From Candidatus Thiodiazotropha endoloripes (GTDB lineage Bacteria; Pseudomonadota; Gammaproteobacteria; Chromatiales; Chromatiaceae): a stretch of 64,000 bases of DNA. This document shows positions 16,705 to 25,521 of this stretch, piece after piece. The position numbers and the translations under genes are program-made. The stretch spans positions 1,054,001-1,118,000 of the forward strand of contig LVKA01000011.1 of assembly GCA_001709035.1 (NCBI GenBank), read 5' to 3'. The notes under the pieces are model-generated. The model saw only the letters and a program-made list of their open reading frames with translations. It searched no databases and had not been told where the DNA came from. Each line of letters begins with the position of its first letter. Position 1 is the first letter of the stretch.

Positions 16705-18540
16705 CTAGATCAGAGTTGACCAGAGGCTCTCATAATCTGAGTCGTCATCCAGATCGTTCTGATCCTCTTTCATTTTCGAAGCGGCATTTTCATCCAGGTG
16801 AACAAACTGGTATTGAGAGATGGAGCCGCTCGACTCCAGCAATCTGGTGAGTTTGATCTCCTGGGCGTTTTCCCCATCATTGATCAGCAGTGTCTTACCC
16901 AGACTGAATGGGTATGAAGGGCAGATCAGACTGGTGGGCTGGCCGGATGTGCCAACCTCCGGCAGAAGCAGACACTTCTCCTGTTGGCCAATGTTCTGGT
17001 CTGAGAGTTGGGCCGTAACCGCCATCGCGTTAGGTGCAATCATCTGCACCCCGACCTGCATCGATTCATCATCGGAATTTCGCATCCAGCGTACCATGCC
17101 AACGCCGAACTGGGCGGCAGACATGGCAGATTGTACGCCTATCAGTTCGCCAACCTGGATCTTGGGGATCTCTTTTCCGCGCCAGTCGAGGCAATAGCCA
17201 CCGGCACTCTCATTGATCGTGGTGAACAGACAGGTCGCCTTGTCCACCTGCTGCTCCTTGTCATCCTGCCAGATTTCAATATTTGGCTCGTTGGTGCTCT
17301 CGCTGATATCCGTGGAGTTAGGGCCAAACTCCTCGAAATTACCCCGACGGGGATTGTAGGAGGCGATATCCATTGGCTGCAGTGAGAATCTGGCTTCCAC
17401 ATGCATATCTTGGCCGTGAGCGAATTGAGCATCGATCCAGGTGGCCTCATCTTCAACTTCGGATTCAGGTGTTGGGTCCGGAATATCTCCCAGTGTGATC
17501 AGCTTATGCACCGAGCGAAGGCCAACGGCGATGCGCAGCTCAAAGTTCAACTTGGTGCGGACAAAGGCGCGTTTCTGTGCTTTCGACCAGAGCATGATCA
17601 ACTGGCGGATAACCCCTTTGTCCAGCTCGTTGATACCGGATAGGGTTGGTTCCGAATCCGGCTCATCGGTGAAGTGCTCCCGCATTTGCGACAACAGCCT
17701 GGAAACCTCAAGAATCAACAGATATTTGGTTGCGATGCTTGTCGCTTTGCTCTCATGGCTGGGCGCCATGTCGGTATCCTGATGGATGGTAATGGAGCTC
17801 TCTTCCGGGGCGTCGTCATAACCGTAAAGATTGGTGTATTGACTCCAGTTCAGCAATGTATCGAAGAGCTGTAAGTTCTCTTCCTGACGCATTTTGTAAG
17901 GGGATGCCAGAGAGAATAGCAGACAGCGGGTGTAGTTCTGATCGATTGTCGACTGTTTTTCCGATGCTTCGTAGGGATCACTGATGAGATCTGAACCGAC
18001 ACCATAGCGGCTGGCCAGCCTGTGGCAGACATGGAGTTCCTGCCAGGTGCGTTTGGGGCAGGGGTCATAGACAATGGCCGATAGCAGAACCACTTTTGAC
18101 AGATAAGTGATGCATCGATGGAGAGCCAGAGTCAGTTGGGCCCGATCCACACCCTCTTGTGCATGGGTCAACAGGTTGACGATGACCGCCTTATAGGCGG
18201 TTGCCATGCCACTGTGGAGCTCACGATTCAGGTTGGCTATCTTGTGTGACTTCTCACTGAGCGGAAAGCGGGTGCCGAGATAGTGTTTGTTCAGATTGGA
18301 GGCGACATAGGATAAGGGTTCGCGGAAATTCTCAATACTACGAAGTCGCTGCGCGGCGTCCAGACTGGTGCGGTTGAAGGCGCGCAGGGATTGGAAGATC
18401 TGTCTTGACGTTTCACCGATATTGGCCATTGGCAGCTCCTTCGCCCAAGCTGCGACCTGTTTATCATTCAGATAAAAGGGTACGCCAGACGGGGAGGATT
18501 GCTCCGGAATTCTCAAGCCGATCGGATTGCTGGTTGCCAT
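16705..18540 (-). CDS. large cytoplasmic protein with C-terminal PilZ-like motif
   Basis: 611 residues without signal peptide or clear membrane helices. The N-terminal two thirds is alpha-helical (for example ALHRCITYLSKVVLLSAIVY). The C-terminal part is predicted to be beta-rich and includes INESAGGYCLDW with N443, matching the PilZ (D/N)-x-S-x-x-G signature, preceded about 50 residues earlier by a basic NPRRGN element. This suggests a cyclic-di-GMP-related protein, in keeping with the diguanylate cyclase at 59911, but the spacing of the arginines is not the canonical RxxxR, so binding is uncertain. Confidence 0.62.
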   Translation of the reverse strand: MATSNPIGLRIPEQSSPSGVPFYLNDKQVAAWAKELPMANIGETSRQIFQSLRAFNRTSLDAAQRLRSIENFREPLSYVASNLNKHYLGTRFPLSEKSHKIANLNRELHSGMATAYKAVIVNLLTHAQEGVDRAQLTLALHRCITYLSKVVLLSAIVYDPCPKRTWQELHVCHRLASRYGVGSDLISDPYEASEKQSTIDQNYTRCLLFSLASPYKMRQEENLQLFDTLLNWSQYTNLYGYDDAPEESSITIHQDTDMAPSHESKATSIATKYLLILEVSRLLSQMREHFTDEPDSEPTLSGINELDKGVIRQLIMLWSKAQKRAFVRTKLNFELRIAVGLRSVHKLITLGDIPDPTPESEVEDEATWIDAQFAHGQDMHVEARFSLQPMDIASYNPRRGNFEEFGPNSTDISESTNEPNIEIWQDDKEQQVDKATCLFTTINESAGGYCLDWRGKEIPKIQVGELIGVQSAMSAAQFGVGMVRWMRNSDDESMQVGVQMIAPNAMAVTAQLSDQNIGQQEKCLLLPEVGTSGQPTSLICPSYPFSLGKTLLINDGENAQEIKLTRLLESSGSISQYQFVHLDENAASKMKEDQNDLDDDSDYESLWSTLI

Positions 18541-19198
18541 ATTACTTTTGCCACCGAAATTGACTGTTACTCATATAAAATTAGATTAGTCACTTTTTCC
18601 ATCAAATACACAGAACTGACTCTATGATCCGATTCTGTAATAACTGTTCAGGTTAGACACCGGAGACCATGGATAACAACACCCCCACTGACAACCTGCT
18701 GAGGATTGACGAGCTGATCTCTCCGACGGGATAGGTCTGCGGGATGGGATACCTGAGCCCCCAGGTCATCCGTGAGCAGGTCATTCAGTATCTTGAATAG
18801 ATAGGAAAAATACAGATTTTGTAAACGTTTGTAAATAACCCTGTAAACTCTGGGTATAGCCCTTTCCATGCCTTGTATATTCCCTGATTACTTTTCTCAA
18901 GCTGTTGATAATAAAGAATTTATGTCTGTCAACTCGCTTGCTATCCTATCAATATAAGCCGAGCTTTGACGGATTGCAATAGTGCCTTAAATTCCTCAGT
19001 TTAATCAGAAGGTTATGTCTAATGTCATGAAATGGTAATCGGTCTGTTCATGAACAACGAGTACCACCTGCAAGTAGCCGATCGTTTACCTGCGTGGAGA
19101 TTACTGGTCAACTGCAGATCTGGCGGTATAGAGCAAGACAGCAGGGGTGCCGGAGAGACGATGAAGCGCAGATGGTATGAATTAATGTGGTGGGTGAT
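18541..19198. other. 658-bp gap with only a small broken frame
   Basis: Apart from the interrupted small frame at 18669-18800 (listed separately), no coding frame is credible on either strand. The DNA is AT-richer than its neighbours. It should contain the promoter of the PilZ-like gene on its left side and that of the GST gene on its right side. Confidence 0.4.
18669..18800 (+). pseudogene. small frame interrupted by one in-frame TAG
   Basis: ATG 18669 follows CGGAGACC and opens 21 codons (MDNNTPTDNLLRIDELISPT and G) that stop at TAG 18732-18734. The same frame continues for 21 more well-behaved codons (VCGMGYLSPQVIREQVIQYL and E) to TAG 18798-18800. Both halves look protein-like and share the frame, which suggests a small gene or gene remnant with a nonsense mutation. 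I do not recognise the product. Confidence 0.3.
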
Positions 19199-19864
19199 AT
19201 GAAACTGAAACTGGTCAGCTTTGCAATCTGTCCATTTGTACAGCGTTCCGTGATTCTATTGCGGGAGAAACAGATCGATCATGAGATTGACTATATCGAC
19301 CTGAACGACCCACCGGAGTGGTTTCTTAAGCTATCCCCGACTGGAAAGGTACCACTGTTGTTGGTTGATGGCGCCACCCTGTTTGAGTCCTCAGTCATCC
19401 TGGCTTTTCTGGATGAGTCATTTCCGCCCGGCTTCCAGCCGGCAGACACCCTCAGAAGAGCTCAGCATAGATCCTGGATCGAATTTGGATCGACTCTGCT
19501 GATGGCGCAACATGCCATGGCGACCGCCAGTGACGAAGATACGTTTTTAGAGAAAAAGTATTTGCTTGAAGAGGATATTGCGCGCCTGTCCGAGCCTTTG
19601 AATGAAGGATTGTTTGCAAATCTGGATGAGTTTTCGCTGGTCGATGCAGCCATTGCACCACTTTTCATGCGCATCCAGCATCTGGCTGAACTAAATCAGC
19701 AGGCTGATGTAAAAATGCCGGATCCGGTACGCAGCTGGTCACAGCGTCTGTTGCAGCGTCCCGCCGTGCAGCAGTCGGTGGTAACGGATTTTGCGCATCG
19801 ATACAAGGCGTTCCTGGTGTCGAAAAACAGCTGGCTCTGTGTTGGGGATGCTTCTGATAATTAA
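19199..19864 (+). CDS. glutathione S-transferase family protein
   Basis: 221 residues from ATG 19199 (a GTG at 19187 would add four). The N-terminal thioredoxin-like domain has the catalytic-type start FAICPFVQRSVILLREK, with Cys in the active position as in omega/beta-type GSTs, and a cis-proline GKVPLLL followed by the ESSVILAFLDE glutathione-contact segment. The C-terminal half is helical (RRAQHRSWIEFG...). Likely a cytosolic glutathione-dependent transferase or thiol reductase; substrate unknown. It precedes selO by 69 bp on the same strand and may be co-transcribed, since both act in redox protection (inference). Confidence 0.88.
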   Translation: MKLKLVSFAICPFVQRSVILLREKQIDHEIDYIDLNDPPEWFLKLSPTGKVPLLLVDGATLFESSVILAFLDESFPPGFQPADTLRRAQHRSWIEFGSTLLMAQHAMATASDEDTFLEKKYLLEEDIARLSEPLNEGLFANLDEFSLVDAAIAPLFMRIQHLAELNQQADVKMPDPVRSWSQRLLQRPAVQQSVVTDFAHRYKAFLVSKNSWLCVGDASDN

Positions 19865-19933
19865 TGGTTGGTGCAAGATAACCCATTGATCTTGCATGGA
19901 TAAATCAGTTCCTTGCTATGCTAGTTTAGAGTC

Positions 19934-21385
19934 ATGGTGTTGTCGAATAGTTACACGGAGTTGGGCGGGGCCTTCTATCAGAGCATTCCCCCCGAGCCGG
20001 TGAGAGAGCCGAAACTGTTTCTTTGGAACAGCCCCCTCGCTGAAACGCTGCAACTGGAGCGGATACTGGAGAGCGACGGGTCTTCGCTGGCGCAGGTTTT
20101 TTCCGGCAACCGGCTGCTACCCGGCGCCAATCCCATTGCACTCGCCTATGCCGGCCATCAGTTTGGTCACTTTGTTGCTCAGCTGGGTGATGGCAGAGCC
20201 CATCTGTTGGGTGAGTTGACCGACTGTTGCGGAGAACTGAAAGAGATTCAACTGAAGGGATCCGGTCCGACTCCCTACTCCAGAAGCGGGGATGGACGTT
20301 ACGCATTAGGCCCGGCGATCCGTGAGTTCATCATGGGCGAGGCCCTGCATGCCATGGGCATTCCAACCACCCGCAGTCTGGCAGTAATCACGACCGGTGA
20401 AACAGTCTATCGGGAGACACCCAACCAGGGTGCAGTATTGACCCGAATTGCAGCGAGTCATCTGCGGGTGGGCAGTTTTGAATATTTTGCTGCAAAAAAG
20501 AATCACCAGGCGCTGAAACAGCTCTCTGACTTTGCCATCGGGCGCCATTATCCGGAACTGCAGAGCGAGGGAGAGGCGCGTTTTGCGCTACTCCTGGAGC
20601 AGGTGATCAGGCGACAGGTCGATCTGGTGGTTGAGTGGCTGCGGGTTGGTTTCATCCATGGCGTGATGAATACCGACAACACCACCATTTCCGGTGAAAC
20701 CATCGATTACGGACCCTGTGCGATGATGGGGGTTTACAGTCCGGATACAGTGTTCAGCTCGATCGACAGGGCCGGGCGCTACGCATTTGGCAACCAAGCT
20801 GCGATCGCTCAATGGAATATGGCCCGCTTCGCCGAGACTCTGCTGCCATTGATCCATCCTGAGGAGAAGCGGGCGGTAGAGATCGCCAGCCACAAACTGG
20901 AAGAGTTTGGTGATCTTTTTAATCTTCGGTATCTGCGGATGATGGCGCGCAAAATCGGAATCACCCAAGCAGCCCCCTCAGATGCAAAACTGATATCGGA
21001 GCTGTTGCAGCGCCTGCAACAGAAGCGCCTGGACTACACAGAGAGCTTTGACCGATTGACTCGCAGTCTCACTTCTCCAGCTCTGGCACAGCAGCTGAGC
21101 AGGGATTTGGGAGACTGGTATCAGCAGTGGCAGGCCCGTTTGAGCGCTGACGGGGAGCTTGAACAGGCGCAACCGATCATGCGGCAGATGAATCCTCTGG
21201 TGATTCCCAGAAATCAGCAGATGGAACAGGTGATTCAGATTTCCACGCAACAGGGTGACGCCAGTGCTGCGGAACAGTTCCTCGAAGTTCTACGATCACC
21301 CTACTCCCTGACAGATAATACAGCACTCTATCAGCAGACTACGCCCGATGCAGATCTGGGTTATCGTACCTTTTGCGGCACCTGA
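19934..21385 (+). CDS. selO: protein adenylyltransferase SelO (YdiU family)
   Basis: 483 residues covering the whole SelO/YdiU family. Recognised elements are AYAGHQFGHFVAQLGDGRAH, the flipped-ATP pseudokinase core KEIQLKGSGPTPYSRSGDGR, FIMGEALHAMGIPTTRSLAV, and the metal-binding MNTDNTTISGETIDYGP. The protein ends in FCGT, where the Cys three residues before the end takes the place of the selenocysteine of eukaryotic SelO. SelO transfers AMP to protein hydroxyls and modifies redox-active proteins such as grx and suc components. It is cytoplasmic. Confidence 0.96.
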   Translation: MVLSNSYTELGGAFYQSIPPEPVREPKLFLWNSPLAETLQLERILESDGSSLAQVFSGNRLLPGANPIALAYAGHQFGHFVAQLGDGRAHLLGELTDCCGELKEIQLKGSGPTPYSRSGDGRYALGPAIREFIMGEALHAMGIPTTRSLAVITTGETVYRETPNQGAVLTRIAASHLRVGSFEYFAAKKNHQALKQLSDFAIGRHYPELQSEGEARFALLLEQVIRRQVDLVVEWLRVGFIHGVMNTDNTTISGETIDYGPCAMMGVYSPDTVFSSIDRAGRYAFGNQAAIAQWNMARFAETLLPLIHPEEKRAVEIASHKLEEFGDLFNLRYLRMMARKIGITQAAPSDAKLISELLQRLQQKRLDYTESFDRLTRSLTSPALAQQLSRDLGDWYQQWQARLSADGELEQAQPIMRQMNPLVIPRNQQMEQVIQISTQQGDASAAEQFLEVLRSPYSLTDNTALYQQTTPDADLGYRTFCGT

Positions 21386-21413
21386 GCGAGGCCACGTAAC
21401 TAATTAAACCGGC

Positions 21414-21591
21414 GACTGAGTAGGTTGTGTTCAGGCGGCGTGTGCTGGCGTCTCTTTTAAGCTCACAATGATTGGCGCTTCAAGCCTGCTTTTGCCCGGT
21501 GTTGTGGCTGTTGCCAATGGAACAACCATTACCTGCGAGCCACGCCTTGATCAAAGGCAGGCTTGAAGCCCTGAACACAACCTACATAGTC
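21414..21591. repeat. nested inverted-repeat element (about 178 bp)
   Basis: The outer arms GTAGGTTGTGTTCAGG (21420-21435) and CCTGAACACAACCTAC (21570-21585) are perfect 16-bp inverted copies, extendable to 22 bp with two mismatches. The inner arms CTTCAAGCCTGCTTTTG (about 21479) and CAAAGGCAGGCTTGAAG (about 21552) pair with one mismatch. The element is non-coding, lies between selO and the double-barrel gene, and has the same two-arm design as 39649-39812, although the sequences differ. It could be a MITE or a large transcribed hairpin. Confidence 0.7.
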
Positions 21592-21745
21592 ACCGGGTCA
21601 ATATTAGGCATTCAATGGTGGAGTCTCGTCCGTGGTCGACTAAAATGGTCGCTATGAGAGCCTCTTGTCTGGAGAGAGGTTTCCTTAACAACCTTACCGT
21701 TGCTGCGTCCCAGGGACCTTCAGCAAAATAATAAACGGGTAGCTC

Positions 21746-24343
21746 ATGATTAAACAAAGCCACAAACCATTTGCCATTTCTCAGGGGTTTACATCGCTTA
21801 CCGTCGCCGCCGTATCGATCGGGGCCACGCTTTTTTCAAGTGGCCTTGAAGCGGCTACCGGGGTGCCGGACATCTACACCATCGATGCCAATGATCGCTC
21901 GGAAACCATCGTGGTAACGGTGAATGATCGTCTGGAGATCTCCACCCTGGAAGCGATCAATGCGATTGAAATCGTCTCGATCAGCACGCTCTCCAACTCC
22001 GCTGCAGGTTCCGTGCAGATCGATCCGGATGACAACTTCTCGATCAATGTGTTTCCCAATGCAGGATTCTCCGGCACTGTGACCTTCACCTATCGTGTCA
22101 GCGACATCAGAGGCACCAGCGATGACACCCTGGTGACCTTGAATATCGTCTCCTCCACCTCATCCCTGGAGACCGTCAACGATCACTATGTCAGCAGTGG
22201 CGGCGCAATCAATCTTTTTCCCCAGGAGAACGACATCCATCCGGGTATCGGGTTCCGTGTTGAGATTCTCTCCCAGCCCAGTCAAGGTACACTTTCCACA
22301 ACCGATGTTACCGGTCTCTATCTCTATACGCCTCCAGCGGATATCAGTGATCCGACCTCAGTCAGTTTCGACTATCGCCTGGTGGCTGACAGTGGTGAGG
22401 TAAGTGCACCGGCCAGTGTCACTATAAGCCTCGATCCGAGCCTGGATCCCATTGCCAATGCTGGTGCGGATGAGGCACAGAGCAGTCTTGCCAGGGTGAT
22501 GCAGGTGGCCTGTGACGCCAACTCGGCCGCTGGCGGATCACAGACCGATGCAGCCTTGGCTACCACCTGTAGCACCCTCTCGTCATTGAGCGGTTCAGAG
22601 CTTGACAGTGCACTGGAAGAGGTGCTGTTAAGGCAGGTGGGCGCCCAGGCGAACTCGATGAAAGGGGTGGCTGCAAACCAGATCAAGAATGTGGCTGGAC
22701 GTCTGCAGGAGATTCGTAGTGGTGTACCTGGTGTCAGCCTGGCCGGGTTGCAGGCCATCCTCAATGACCAGCAGCTCAATCTTGGACGCCTGCTGACCGG
22801 CATGCAACAGGGCGGAAGTGCTGGTGATGGCATGGCCAATGAGCGTCTGGGTGGGTTTATTACCGGAACGATCAATATCGGTGATGGGGAGTCGCGCAAC
22901 CGGGAGAACTCCTTCGAAATCGATAATCAGGAGTTGTTGGCCGGTCTCGACTACCGCTTCAACAACGATCTGGTGATGGGTACGGCACTCGGCTACAGCC
23001 GTTCTGAGACCAGTGAAAATGGTGGCGATACCGGTGTCGATGTGAATGGCTGGAACCTCTCGATCTACGGTAACTACTATCCGGCCAAAGATTGGTATGT
23101 GGATTGGTTGCTCGGTTATGGTGAGTCATCCATCGATACCAGTCGCTCAATCGATATCGGGGGTGTTGCCTCCCAGGCCGAGGGTGAAACGGATGCGGAT
23201 ATCTTCAGTGCCGTGGTTGGTACCGGATACAGCTACAACGTGCAAGCCTGGACGATCGACGGCTATACCGCGCTAGAGTATCGCAATAGTGAAATCGATG
23301 CTTACCGGGAGCGCAACGATGCCGGATTGGATATGAACATCTACAAGACCTCCACCGATGTTCTGTCCGGTCGGCTCGGTGTTCGGGCCAGTAACGCACT
23401 CAGCTTCAGCTTTGGTGTGCTGGTGCCGCAGTTCGAACTTGAGTTAGTCAAGGATTTCAAGAATGAAGCACCGGAGATCGAAGCGGAATTTGCATTGGTA
23501 CCGGAAGCGGGTAGCTTTACATTGACCAATGAGGATCCGGATGACAGCTATGTCAATGCGGGCATCTCACTCACCGGTCAATTCAAAAACGGCATCACAG
23601 GTTTTGTCCGGTACAGCACCATGCTGGCCAGGGATGATCTGGACCTGGATACCTGGCAGCTCGGCGCGCGCATGCCGTTTGGCGGTCCGGCAGAGGATAT
23701 CCATCTGGTGCAGGCCGGTGAGGATCAGCATGTTGCGGCGGGTCTGTTCATCGGTACCACCGGTCCCGGCCTGGCGCTGACTCTGCCTGTGCGCGGAGAG
23801 AGTCTCAACTTTCGAACTCTGCTGGCAACCATGCCCTATGACACGGAAGAGAAGCTCGATGATATCGAGTATGACATAGACTTGGATGTCTTCACTTGGG
23901 GAGCACTGCTGGATTGGCACCCGATGAATGGCGGGTTCAGAGTAAGCGGCGGACTCTATGCCCTGCAGTCCAATATCACAGCATCCGCTCAACCCACCGA
24001 GCCCGTGGAGATTGGCAGCACCACTTTCACTCCGGACCAGGTGGGCACCCTGGAGGCAGAGGTGGATTACAGCCGCAATCTGGCCCCCTATCTTGGTATC
24101 GGTTGGGGGAATGCGGTAAAGCCGGGCTCCAAGTTCAGCTTCAGTGTCGATTTCGGCATTCTGTTTACCGACAACCCGACGATTTCACTCGAAGCGGACA
24201 GTGCCCTGGCTGATGCCAACCCGGCGCTGAAAGCCCAACTGGAGTCGGAGCTGGCGGTTGAGGAGAACCGGATCAACAGTGAGGATCTGGATGACATCCG
24301 CTACTGGCCGGTGATCAATGTTGGTGTGTCCTACCACTTCTGA
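21746..24343 (+). CDS. autotransporter fused to a second outer-membrane beta-barrel
   Basis: 865 residues. A signal peptide (about 1-36) is followed by two Ig/cadherin-like beta modules (about 37-130 and 135-230), the second beginning TVNDHYVSSGGAINLFPQEN. A helical stretch (about 240-360) then leads into an autotransporter-type beta-barrel at about residues 368-650 (GGFITGTINIGD to TWQLGARMPFGG). After that, residues about 660-865 form a second complete barrel-like module of a different family (VAAGLFIGTTGPGLALTLPV, ALLDWHPMNGGFRVSGGLYA, APYLGIGWGNAVKPGSKFSF), ending in the typical outer-membrane C-terminus VINVGVSYHF. Members of that second family normally stand alone after a signal peptide. 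There is no frameshift. It is followed by a hairpin at 24411. Confidence 0.87.
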   Translation: MIKQSHKPFAISQGFTSLTVAAVSIGATLFSSGLEAATGVPDIYTIDANDRSETIVVTVNDRLEISTLEAINAIEIVSISTLSNSAAGSVQIDPDDNFSINVFPNAGFSGTVTFTYRVSDIRGTSDDTLVTLNIVSSTSSLETVNDHYVSSGGAINLFPQENDIHPGIGFRVEILSQPSQGTLSTTDVTGLYLYTPPADISDPTSVSFDYRLVADSGEVSAPASVTISLDPSLDPIANAGADEAQSSLARVMQVACDANSAAGGSQTDAALATTCSTLSSLSGSELDSALEEVLLRQVGAQANSMKGVAANQIKNVAGRLQEIRSGVPGVSLAGLQAILNDQQLNLGRLLTGMQQGGSAGDGMANERLGGFITGTINIGDGESRNRENSFEIDNQELLAGLDYRFNNDLVMGTALGYSRSETSENGGDTGVDVNGWNLSIYGNYYPAKDWYVDWLLGYGESSIDTSRSIDIGGVASQAEGETDADIFSAVVGTGYSYNVQAWTIDGYTALEYRNSEIDAYRERNDAGLDMNIYKTSTDVLSGRLGVRASNALSFSFGVLVPQFELELVKDFKNEAPEIEAEFALVPEAGSFTLTNEDPDDSYVNAGISLTGQFKNGITGFVRYSTMLARDDLDLDTWQLGARMPFGGPAEDIHLVQAGEDQHVAAGLFIGTTGPGLALTLPVRGESLNFRTLLATMPYDTEEKLDDIEYDIDLDVFTWGALLDWHPMNGGFRVSGGLYALQSNITASAQPTEPVEIGSTTFTPDQVGTLEAEVDYSRNLAPYLGIGWGNAVKPGSKFSFSVDFGILFTDNPTISLEADSALADANPALKAQLESELAVEENRINSEDLDDIRYWPVINVGVSYHF

Positions 24344-24410
24344 TGCAGGATGCGGCCGTGTTGGGTTGGCCCATCCTGTCGTTGTTATTCAGTTGAGGTT
24401 TGGGGATCAA

Positions 24411-24436
24411 AGGCAGAGAGCGGATGCTCTCTGCCT
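24411..24436. terminator. hairpin between converging genes
   Basis: AGGCAGAGAGC and GCTCTCTGCCT form a perfect 11-bp stem with a GGAT loop, between the stop codons of the double-barrel gene and dsbA. No T-run follows on the plus strand, so it is a terminator or mRNA 3'-end stabiliser rather than a textbook intrinsic terminator. Confidence 0.55.
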
Positions 24437-24502
24437 GTCGGGAGCGTGTCGCTAAAGCTCGGGTTTGATCAGCTGCGATCAACCCGGTAACTCTGATACG
24501 GC

Positions 24503-25132
24503 CTACTGGGCCGGTTTTGTGTTCTCACCGGCAACCAGTTGGCTGACGATTTCGAACATTTTGCTGTAGGAGCCGGCCCGGCTACCGCTGGTCAGATATT
24601 TACCATTGACCGCGATTGCAGGTACTCCATCCAGTTGGTAGCGCTGCCCCAGCTTCTTCGCATTCTGAACCTTTACGTAGACACCGAAGGAGTTCCAGGC
24701 TTCCGTGAACTTCTGTTTGTCCACACCCTGTTCCGCCGCAAAGTCGATCAGGGCGTTCTTGTCGTAAATTTTGCGTTTCTTGTCGTGGATGGCTTGAAAC
24801 AGGGGGGTATGCAGTTTTTCAGTCAAACCGAGGATTTCGGCGGTGTAAAAGAACTGTGCGTGGGCGGTCCAGCGACTGTTCAGTGGTGCAGGCACGCGGA
24901 CAAACTCCACATTTTCCGGCTTCGCTTTCAGCCAGCTCTCCAGATCGGGTTCCATGTGGTAGCAGTGAGGGCATCCGTACCAGAAGAACTCGAGAACCTC
25001 CACCTTGCCATCCGCAACGGAAGTGGCCACCGGCGGATCCACCGGATCATATCCCTCGCCCCATTCGGCGGCGTACAGTGTTTGGCTGGTAACAATGAGA
25101 AAAAGTAGTGTCAGTCGGTTGATCAAGGGCAT
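24503..25132 (-). CDS. dsbA: thiol:disulfide interchange protein DsbA
   Basis: 209 residues from ATG 25132, preferred over the upstream start at 25171 because AAGGACAG lies just before it and the signal peptide begins there (cleavage near LYA-AE, residue 22). The active site FFWYGCPHC puts the catalytic cysteines at C54 and C57, and the cis-proline loop reads DGVPAIAVNG. DsbA oxidises cysteine pairs of exported proteins in the periplasm and is reoxidised by DsbB, which is not in the window. The next gene upstream is divergent. Confidence 0.95.
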   Translation of the reverse strand: MPLINRLTLLFLIVTSQTLYAAEWGEGYDPVDPPVATSVADGKVEVLEFFWYGCPHCYHMEPDLESWLKAKPENVEFVRVPAPLNSRWTAHAQFFYTAEILGLTEKLHTPLFQAIHDKKRKIYDKNALIDFAAEQGVDKQKFTEAWNSFGVYVKVQNAKKLGQRYQLDGVPAIAVNGKYLTSGSRAGSYSKMFEIVSQLVAGENTKPAQ

Positions 25133-25275
25133 AATCTGTCCTTCAGTTTGTTGTAATGTTGATAGGATCAAATCCTATTGAAACCTGTTAGAAATTTGAA
25201 TAGCAGTATGGTTCCCGGTACGGTATGGCGAATTGACGCAAATCAACTTGAAATATCCTATGCGAGTTGTGATTC

Positions 25276-25521
25276 ATGGGAAATAATCAGATAGATCACT
25301 ATATCGAGATACTCTGCCAGAAGGGTTGCAGATCAGTCCGTGATGACATTAAGTTGTTGGAACAGGGCGTTATATTACCCGAATTGAAGGTTCTAGACGA
25401 CCTTTCAAGAAAGAAAGTCTTGAAAGAATTGCGCGCCATCATGGCGGTATATGGAGAGAGTTGCCCGATCGGCTCTCCCAAAGATAATCAGCGAAGCGGT
25501 ATCAAAGATGGCAAACAGTAA
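25276..25521 (+). CDS. small conserved protein of unknown function
   Basis: 81 residues with a cysteine-containing N-terminal half (YIEILCQKGCRSVRDDIKLL) and a charged helical remainder. The pattern with CQKGCRSVR and LRAIMAVYGESC looks like a small conserved gammaproteobacterial hypothetical family that I know only as uncharacterised. Its last 14 bp overlap the start of the SET-domain gene, so the two are translationally coupled. Three cysteines could serve metal or redox chemistry, but this is inference. Confidence 0.72.
   Translation: MGNNQIDHYIEILCQKGCRSVRDDIKLLEQGVILPELKVLDDLSRKKVLKELRAIMAVYGESCPIGSPKDNQRSGIKDGKQ

Noticed and set aside
16699-16708. CAGGCCCTAG near the 3' end of the Sel1 gene
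   Set aside because: Ten matching bases to the MITE end are within chance expectation and there is no partner repeat.
18732-18734. in-frame TAG read as pyrrolysine
   Set aside because: No pyl genes are visible and a single TAG in a small unrecognised frame is better explained by mutation.
18648-18869. 73-codon minus-strand frame in the gap before the GST gene
   Set aside because: Its translation looks random, and the opposite strand holds the better protein-like half frames.
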